In this document: one piece after another, positions 7,119 through 11,713 of the stretch
Layout of the letters: every line of letters begins with the position of its first letter
How positions within the stretch are numbered: the stretch's first letter is position 1
Source of the DNA: JBMNNU01 sp050942695
Lineage (GTDB): Bacteria > Chloroflexota > UBA6077
DNA: 11,713 bases
Assembly (NCBI GenBank): GCA_050942695.1
Contig: JBMNNU010000091.1
Coordinates: 1 to 11,713, forward strand
Direction: 5' to 3'
Notes under the pieces: generated by a model
What the model was told of the DNA's origin: nothing
What the model saw: the letters and a program-made list of their open reading frames with translations, nothing else
Databases searched by the model: none
Translations under genes and position numbers: made by a program

Positions 7119-8504
7119 ATGAAAGATAAAAACAGTCGATTTGCGCTTCAGCAGCTTGTCGTCCCTGCTGTGCTGATCGCCGTCCTCTTTCTAGTGTTTA
7201 ACGCTCTTTACCGTGAGACGACATTCCTGGTAGTGGTAGGTGCTGGCGTTCTTCTCGTCCTTCGTTGGCCGCCCCTTGGGTTAATGTTCGTGATCTTGAG
7301 CGGTTTGGTCGTTCCTTATGGCCTCGGAACAGGTACAGGGACGAGTCTGAACCTTGCTGCGCTTTTATTGCCTGCGCTAGTCGGACTCTGGATTATCGAG
7401 ATGCTTGCCCGACGCGAGCTGCGGCTCTATCCATCGCAGCCTATTCTTCCGTTGTTAGTCCTCTGTGGGGCTGTGGTTCTATCTTTCATTGCGGGCACAG
7501 AACCGTGGTTAGTTTATGCTCAGACAGCCTCCCTCCGAGCTCAATTGGGGGGACTTGCCATCTTCCTCCTTTCCGCAGCAGCCTTCCTGCTGGCGGGACA
7601 CCAATTGCGTAACATTCTTTGGCTTCGGTGGCTGGTCTGGCTCTTCCTGTTCCTTGGTGCCCTGTTCATAATCGGAAGGTTAGTACCTCAGTTGTCTCAC
7701 GTCACATCGGATTTCTTTTCATCAGGATCATCGGGGAGCTTGTTCTGGGTTTGGATAGCTGCATTGTCTATCAGCCAGGCGGGATTTAATTCCAAGCTGT
7801 TGGTGCCATCACGCTTCGCTCTGTTCGGGCTGACGCTCATTACCCTCTACGTCGCTTTCTACCAAGGGGGTGGCTGGACTTCAGGCTGGCTACCAGCGAC
7901 CGTTGCCGTGATCGCCACCCTTTGGATCGGCGCCCCGCGGCTTGGTCTGGTAGCGACCATGGTAGTTATCGCGCTGATCGCTGTGGATCCGCCGCGTGCC
8001 CTCGGTCTGGTGTTGGCAGGAGACAATCTTTACAGCCTCACGACGAGAGTGGAAGCCTGGACTATTCTGGCGCAGATTCTCGAAACCAGCCCTCTTATAG
8101 GTCTCGGGCCGGCCAACTATTATGCATATACACCACTATTCCCGATCTATGGGTACGCTATCAACTTCAATTCTCATAATAACTACGTGGATCTCATCGC
8201 CCAAATCGGGTTGCTGGGGCTTGCCTGCTTTCTCTGGTTCGCATTTGAGGTTGGGCGGCTCGCTCTCAAGCTGCGCAAAAATGGTGTGGTGGACTTCGAG
8301 AAAGCCTACGTTTGCGGAGCGTTGGGAGGGCTGGTGGGGACCCTGGTGGCAGGAATGCTGGGGGACTGGGTGTTACCGTTCGTGTACAACATCGGTTTCG
8401 ATGGGTTCAGGTCGAGCGTGTTAGGGTGGATCTTCCTTGGAGGATTGGTGGCGATCGAGCAGGCCAATCGGAGGCTGCCTGCTGAAGAGCATGAGATGGG
8501 ATAA
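7119..8504 (+). CDS. O-antigen ligase / polymerase family membrane protein (Wzy_C domain)
   Basis: Integral membrane protein of the WaaL/Wzy family. Members act on the outer face of the inner membrane, joining or polymerising glycans carried on undecaprenyl pyrophosphate. The start at ATG 7119 has AGG seven bases upstream and gives MKDKNSRF directly before the first helix. ATG 7041, overlapping the preceding gene, is an alternative that adds 26 basic residues. The 461-residue product has about 12 hydrophobic helices. A larger hydrophilic loop lies at about 290-354. It contains TTRVEAW (308-314, with R310), IGLGPANYY (327-335) and NSHNNYVDLIAQIGLLGL (351-368). His353 and Arg310 match the conserved positions seen in O-antigen ligases. 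Ligase and polymerase cannot be separated by sequence alone. Its TAA is directly followed by the next ATG. Confidence 0.85.
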   Translation: MKDKNSRFALQQLVVPAVLIAVLFLVFNALYRETTFLVVVGAGVLLVLRWPPLGLMFVILSGLVVPYGLGTGTGTSLNLAALLLPALVGLWIIEMLARRELRLYPSQPILPLLVLCGAVVLSFIAGTEPWLVYAQTASLRAQLGGLAIFLLSAAAFLLAGHQLRNILWLRWLVWLFLFLGALFIIGRLVPQLSHVTSDFFSSGSSGSLFWVWIAALSISQAGFNSKLLVPSRFALFGLTLITLYVAFYQGGGWTSGWLPATVAVIATLWIGAPRLGLVATMVVIALIAVDPPRALGLVLAGDNLYSLTTRVEAWTILAQILETSPLIGLGPANYYAYTPLFPIYGYAINFNSHNNYVDLIAQIGLLGLACFLWFAFEVGRLALKLRKNGVVDFEKAYVCGALGGLVGTLVAGMLGDWVLPFVYNIGFDGFRSSVLGWIFLGGLVAIEQANRRLPAEEHEMG

Positions 8505-9419
8505 ATGAATCTTTCCATCATCATTGTAAGCTGGAATACTCAACCGCTTTTACGCCGATGCCTCGAGTCGGTATACGACGGCTTGCTGAACTGTAAATTC
8601 GAGATGCTGGTTGTCGATAACAGTTCATTTGACGGCAGTGTGCAGATGGTTCGTGAGAAGTTCCCTGATGTTCGGCTTATCGAGAACCATGAGAACGTTG
8701 GCTTTGCCCGTGCCAACAACCAAGCTATCAAAGCGAGCGCTGGCCGCTACCTGCTTCTGCTCAACCCGGACACAGAAGTCCAGCCGGGAGCCCTGGAGTC
8801 GCTGGTGAGTTTTATGGAGGAGCATCCATTCGTGGGCGCTGCGGGGGCGAAGCTGTTGAATCCTGACGGTACGTTGCAGATATCATGCTTTCCCACGCCG
8901 ACGCTGCCCCGCGAGCTGTGGCGGCTGTTTCACCTTGATCTCTTGCACCCGTACGCCTGCTACCCCACGAACATCTGGTGTACACAGGCGCCATTGGAAG
9001 TAGAAACGGCACAAGGAGCCTGTCTGATCCTGCGCCGGGAAGCGCTGGAACAGGTTGGACTTCTAGATGAAGAATACTTTATATACTCAGAAGAGGTAGA
9101 TCTCTGCTACCGGCTTCGCCGGCAGGGTTGGAAAGTGTATTGGGTGCCCCAGGCAGAGGTAGTGCATCATGGAGGCCAGAGCACTCGACAGGTGGCAAGC
9201 AGAATGTTTCTTCACCTGTATCAGGGTAAGATTCTCTTCTTTAGGAAACATCATTGCCATACAGCGGCTCAGCTCTACAAGCTGATTTTGCTATCAGCGG
9301 CCTCGGTGCGCTTACTTCTAATCCCCCTAGCCTGTTTTCTTTTCTTCCCTAAGCGCCAGCAACTCATTAGTCTCACTAGCAATTACTGGCAACTCATTCA
9401 GGTCTTGGTTCATCTTTGA
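8505..9419 (+). CDS. Glycosyltransferase family 2, WbbL/rhamnosyltransferase-like
   Basis: Second WbbL-like inverting glycosyltransferase. The ATG follows the ligase stop with no gap, so translation is probably coupled. The 304-residue protein has LSIIIVSWNTQPLLRRCLES at 3-22, VVDNSSFDGS at 36-45, NVGFARANNQA at 64-74, LLLNPDTE at 84-91 (NPD as metal-binding motif), AQGACLILRREAL at 169-181, YSEEVDLCYRL at 194-204 with the likely catalytic acid pair, and HHGGQST at 221-227. This order is characteristic of the subgroup and more complete than in the copy at 6086. The C-terminus ends with a hydrophobic segment (about 259-285), suggesting membrane association. The two proteins are related but clearly diverged, so they probably make different linkages. 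Donor sugar is not known. Confidence 0.92.
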   Translation: MNLSIIIVSWNTQPLLRRCLESVYDGLLNCKFEMLVVDNSSFDGSVQMVREKFPDVRLIENHENVGFARANNQAIKASAGRYLLLLNPDTEVQPGALESLVSFMEEHPFVGAAGAKLLNPDGTLQISCFPTPTLPRELWRLFHLDLLHPYACYPTNIWCTQAPLEVETAQGACLILRREALEQVGLLDEEYFIYSEEVDLCYRLRRQGWKVYWVPQAEVVHHGGQSTRQVASRMFLHLYQGKILFFRKHHCHTAAQLYKLILLSAASVRLLLIPLACFLFFPKRQQLISLTSNYWQLIQVLVHL

Positions 9420-9424
9420 ATCTT

Positions 9425-9456
9425 GCATCTTGACCATGCTAGTCAGTTGTAGATGC
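9425..9456 (+). other. Imperfect hairpin just after the GT2 stop
   Basis: GCATCTTGAC at 9425-9434 pairs with GTCA at 9442-9445 and AGATGC at 9451-9456, with a 7-base loop and a 5-base bulge (GTTGT) on the 3' side. It starts six bases after the GT2 stop codon. No run of T follows, so it does not look like a standard intrinsic terminator. It could slow 3' exonucleases or be incidental. Confidence 0.3.
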
Positions 9457-9573
9457 TTGCCGACGAGCACCCTAAGCACATGGCTCAAGATAACCTGCCC
9501 TTTGCCGCCACCGACTTCATCTTCGTCACCCTCGCTTTCGCGGGGGGCCAGACCACACCGTGCGTCAAGCGCT

Positions 9574-9735
9574 TTAGATTTCCGCTTCCGCGGAAATGGC
9601 GGCATAGAGGTCGGAGATGCCGATCCAGTTGTGCACCTGATCTCGGGCCAAATACTTAGAGTCCCAGTATCGCCCGAATGCCTCTTAACTGGAATATTGT
9701 GTTATTCCCACATACCGGCTGATCTGGGCTATCGT
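9574..9735 (-). pseudogene. Possible decayed 3' end of a minus-strand gene
   Basis: Reading the minus strand from 9735 gives 16 codons (TIAQISRYVGITQYSS), a TAA at 9685-9687, then 36 codons ending at a TAA at 9574-9576. The 36 codons include YWDSKYLARDQVHNWIG and ISDLYA. The composition, rich in Trp, Tyr, Asp and His with mixed hydrophobics, looks like real protein. The last residues run through the palindromic repeat. There is no start codon or room for an intact gene, because the GT39 gene begins at 9736 on the other strand. If real, it is the tail of a gene truncated by rearrangement. I do not recognise the family, and chance is not excluded. Confidence 0.22.
9578..9597. repeat. dRS3/REP-like palindromic repeat
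   Basis: ATTTCCGC at 9578-9585 and GCGGAAAT at 9590-9597 form a perfect 8-base stem around the loop TTCC. The element and its flanks resemble the widespread intergenic repeat of form ATTCCCGC-TTTC-GCGGGAAT (dRS3-like), whose translations give the familiar strings DSRFRGND and VIPAKAGI. Here the corresponding frames read DFRFRGNGG on the + strand and ISAEAEI on the minus strand, so it is a slightly diverged copy. Only one copy is seen in this window. Members of this class lie between genes and can recombine or stabilise transcripts. Confidence 0.6.
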
Positions 9736-11382
9736 ATGAAAAGCATTATTGTACCAGTTATGCTTGTTGTGCTTGCTCTCGGCTTGCGAATATGGGGGAT
9801 TGAATTTGGGCTTCCTTATACCTATCACTACGATGAGCATTTCTATGTCAATACCGCTGCCAAATTGGGGGCCGGAGTCATCAATAACCCCCCTTATGCG
9901 GCTACAGGGCTGTCTAATATCCTCTTTTTAGAATATGCTGGCTATTTTTTAGTCGGGATAGTTTTACAGTTCTTTAGTTCAGCGCAGGCGTTTGAGGCGG
10001 CTTTCCGAAATGATCCCACAGCTTTCTACCTGCTTGGCCGTACAACTAGTGCCGTACTTGGCTCTATAACGGTTTTTGCTCTCTACTTTTTGGGTGTGGC
10101 ATTGGCCGGAAGAGCAGTTGGTACAATCGCCGCCGCGTTTCTTGCAGTAACCTTTCTGCACGTTCGAGATTCCCATTACTCCGTACCCGATGTCGGTATG
10201 GGGTTTTTCGTGATCTTCGCCGTAAGTATTGCTGCTCTCGGGGTGAAACATCGAGATCGCCGTTACATCTATCTTGCAAGCCTTGTTGGCGGCTTTGCTG
10301 AGGCAATGAAGTGGACCGCTTTGCCTGTCGCATTTTCATTGGCGTGGGCAGCCTTTGTAATTGGGCACGATGGAAAAACGGCATATATCGCTAAAAGACT
10401 TCAGATTATCGTTCTTTGTTCTGGACTGTTCATCACTGGTTTCGTTTTGGGGTCACCTCAAATCCTGGTTAACCCGACGCCTTATCTCAACGAATGCTTG
10501 GGCCAATACCGTGCTGGTCTGACCGGTGGTTTTGACGCTTGGCAGGTTGATACTCTTCCGGGATGGTTGTTTTATGGAAAGACTATGCTGTATGGAGTAG
10601 GGCCCTTACTACTGGCGCTTGGTTTTGTTGGAGCGATGCGTCGATCCGTATTAGCTATGAAGACTGGTGAGAGGATGAGCATATTGCTCCTATCCTTCCC
10701 ACTGTCATATTTCCTACTCATAGGATCAACCCAGCACTATTTTGCACGATATGCCTTGCCTCTGATCCCTTTCATAGCTTTATTTGCCGCGGAGATGGTT
10801 GTGGTCACGGCAGCCTACATGAGAACAAGGAGCTCGCAGTATGGGTTGGCTATTACGGTAGTCATAGCCGCTGCAGCCATTGCCCAACCTCTTGCTTACA
10901 GTGTCCAGCACGACTTGCTTTTGACTCGCGAGGATACCCGGGAAGAAGCAAAGCGATGGATTGAGGACAACATCCCCTCAGGGTCGAGCATCGCCACAGA
11001 CTGGCCAACTCACGGTCCGCCTTTATCTACAGCAGCACGCCCCCGCCCAAACTCCTCCAGGACCTATGCGTTGACAGAAGTGGGTGGCACAGGACTGTCT
11101 GACCATCCCATCTTATGGTACAGAGAGCAAGGATTCGACTATCTGATCGCTACCAGTTACATCTATGAGCTTTCCCTGGTTAATAAAAGTAAGGACATGG
11201 CACGTAGAGAGTTCTATGCTTTACTAGATAAGGAATTGAAGCTGGTAAAAGAGTTCAGGCCGTACAGAGTCGACTATGACCCGCCTTTCGTCTTCGACGA
11301 ACTATACGGTCCGATAATCAGTCTCTGGGAACGTGATCGACCAGGACCTACCATCAAGGTCTACAAAGTGAACGGGTCGTGA
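9736..11382 (+). CDS. GT39/PMT_2-type membrane glycosyltransferase (GT-C fold)
   Basis: Polytopic enzyme of the dolichyl/undecaprenyl-phosphate-sugar mannosyltransferase superfamily (PMT, ArnT relatives). Such enzymes move a sugar from a polyprenyl-phosphate donor to protein, lipid or glycan on the outer membrane face. The frame stays open upstream to 9430, but that part translates to implausible sequence. ATG 9736 gives a normal first helix (IIVPVMLVVLALGLRIWGI). The 548-residue protein has the acidic motif YHYDEHFYV with Asp33-Glu34 in the first outer loop, the family motif HVRDSHYSVPD at 142-152, about nine to ten further helices to residue 387, and QHYFARYALPLIPF at 333-346. A soluble domain of about 150 residues follows, beginning EEAKRWIEDNIPSG. 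The gene looks lower in GC than the one that follows. Acceptor unknown. Confidence 0.82.
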   Translation: MKSIIVPVMLVVLALGLRIWGIEFGLPYTYHYDEHFYVNTAAKLGAGVINNPPYAATGLSNILFLEYAGYFLVGIVLQFFSSAQAFEAAFRNDPTAFYLLGRTTSAVLGSITVFALYFLGVALAGRAVGTIAAAFLAVTFLHVRDSHYSVPDVGMGFFVIFAVSIAALGVKHRDRRYIYLASLVGGFAEAMKWTALPVAFSLAWAAFVIGHDGKTAYIAKRLQIIVLCSGLFITGFVLGSPQILVNPTPYLNECLGQYRAGLTGGFDAWQVDTLPGWLFYGKTMLYGVGPLLLALGFVGAMRRSVLAMKTGERMSILLLSFPLSYFLLIGSTQHYFARYALPLIPFIALFAAEMVVVTAAYMRTRSSQYGLAITVVIAAAAIAQPLAYSVQHDLLLTREDTREEAKRWIEDNIPSGSSIATDWPTHGPPLSTAARPRPNSSRTYALTEVGGTGLSDHPILWYREQGFDYLIATSYIYELSLVNKSKDMARREFYALLDKELKLVKEFRPYRVDYDPPFVFDELYGPIISLWERDRPGPTIKVYKVNGS

Positions 11383-11402
11383 TTTTCTTAATAGGCTCAC
11401 AA

Positions 11403-11417
11403 ATTGGCATAGCCAAT
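11403..11417. other. Small perfect inverted repeat between the two GT-C genes
   Basis: ATTGGC at 11403-11408 and GCCAAT at 11412-11417 surround the loop ATA, 20 bases after the GT39 stop. No T-run follows, so terminator function is not supported. A weak hairpin or a binding site are possible. Confidence 0.25.
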
Positions 11418-11467
11418 AACTAGTTGTTGAAACTCGTTTCGTGCAAACCATCAACTGTGGGAAAGCG

Positions 11468-11713
11468 ATGTTCTCCATTATCGTGGTTGTAGCCATTGTT
11501 ATTCGCTTAGCGGCTGTCGTCTATCAGGGTGACATGGTGGTGGCGCTGCCGGGCATTTACGACCAGATCTCCTATGATGCCCTTTCGCGGCAAGTGCTTG
11601 CCGGCCACGGATTCAGCTTCGCTGTGGGCTGGTGGCCTGCGACCCGCGCCGGCGAACCCACCGCCCACTGGAGCTTTCTGTACACCCTCTACCTGGCGGC
11701 GGTGTACGGCCTG
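11468..11713 (+). CDS. N-terminal part of a second GT-C/GT39-like membrane glycosyltransferase (3' end outside window)
   Basis: An open frame runs from ATG 11468 to the last base of the window (82 codons, no stop). GGGA at 11459-11462 lies five bases upstream and supports this start. GTG 11441 is an in-frame alternative. The product opens with a hydrophobic helix (FSIIVVVAIVIRLAAVV). A first outer-loop segment with DQISYDALSRQVLAGHGFSF follows (residues 32-51). It holds acidic residues where GT-C enzymes keep the catalytic or metal-binding Asp, and the LAGHGFSF string is frequent in bacterial family-39-like proteins. HWSFLYTLYLAAVYG then begins the next helix. Codon usage changes sharply inside the gene: 11383-11520 is about 42 percent GC while 11521-11710 is about 65 percent. 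The family call is by motif resemblance in a short fragment. Confidence 0.7.
   Translation, partial: MFSIIVVVAIVIRLAAVVYQGDMVVALPGIYDQISYDALSRQVLAGHGFSFAVGWWPATRAGEPTAHWSFLYTLYLAAVYGL

Larger units (their letters stand above)
9420..9735. other. 316-base gap with hairpin, dRS3/REP-like repeat and possible gene remnants
   Basis: No convincing intact gene is present between the GT2 stop and the GT39 start. A + strand frame at 9453-9659 (68 codons) has GC at the third position in about 80 percent of its first 40 codons, but it becomes basic nonsense after the palindrome. On the minus strand a frame from 9735 down to a stop at 9574-9576 is open except for one TAA at 9685-9687. Its translation looks protein-like (YWDSKYLARDQVHNWIG). 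The two frames meet at the palindrome at 9578-9597. A perfect 6-base inverted repeat, GGAATA at 9691-9696 and TATTCC at 9703-9708, lies 27 bases before the GT39 ATG. I read the region as scar-like intergenic DNA. Confidence 0.55.

Noticed and set aside
9359..9398. GCAACTCATT repeated with a 30-base period, checked as a possible repeat array
   Set aside because: Only two copies, inside the GT2 coding region and encoding similar Gln-Leu-Ile segments; not a CRISPR or tandem array.
9430..9735. In-frame N-terminal extension of the GT39 gene back to 9430
   Set aside because: The translation is Cys/Pro/Ser-rich without protein character, runs through the palindromic repeat, and a normal first membrane helix starts at ATG 9736.
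1..11713. Search for a wholly new system (defence, toxin-antitoxin, mobile element, RNA element)
   Set aside because: All well-supported genes belong to known glycan synthesis and export families; no transposase, integrase, nuclease, retron-like or riboswitch-like element could be supported.

Overview
This window is part of a cell-surface glycan (O-antigen/exopolysaccharide-type) biosynthesis and export cluster. All ten genes are on the + strand and packed closely. No rRNA, tRNA, CRISPR array, insertion sequence or complete mobile element is visible. Most of the window is close to 50-55 percent GC by eye. The organism is a bacterium but cannot be named. A Thr/Pro-rich stalk ahead of a terminal membrane helix in the first gene, plus several family-39-type transferases, would suit Chloroflexota or a similar environmental phylum. 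This is inference only.

Layout. 2-271: the 3' end of a membrane-anchored protein with a low-complexity stalk. 279-2369: the two-component ABC exporter, Wzm-type permease and Wzt-type ATPase, the latter with a C-terminal extension typical of glycan-recognising Wzt proteins. 2366-4725: a GT4 and a GT2 glycosyltransferase joined to the ATPase gene and to each other by ATGA stop/start overlaps. 4763-5983: a second GT4 enzyme. After a 102-base gap, 6086-9419 holds a WbbL-like GT2 enzyme, a multispanning O-antigen ligase/polymerase-family protein and a second WbbL-like GT2 enzyme. 9420-9735 is the only long gap. It holds a hairpin, a dRS3/REP-like palindrome and what may be the decayed tail of a minus-strand gene. 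9736-11382 is a GT39/PMT_2-type membrane glycosyltransferase. 11468-11713 is the start of a second GT-C-type membrane protein that runs off the window.

How the parts may work together (inference). The cytoplasmic GT2 and GT4 enzymes build a glycan on a lipid carrier. Wzt recognises the finished chain and drives export through Wzm. The ligase-family protein polymerises or transfers the glycan outside the membrane. The GT-C enzymes add sugars from polyprenyl-phosphate donors on the outer face. The initiating sugar-phosphate transferase and the nucleotide-sugar synthesis genes are not in the window.

The system is of a known general type. The less ordinary points are the coexistence of Wzm/Wzt with a ligase-family protein and two GT-C enzymes, the repeat-bearing gap at 9420-9735, and a sharp rise in GC content near position 11,510 inside the last gene.
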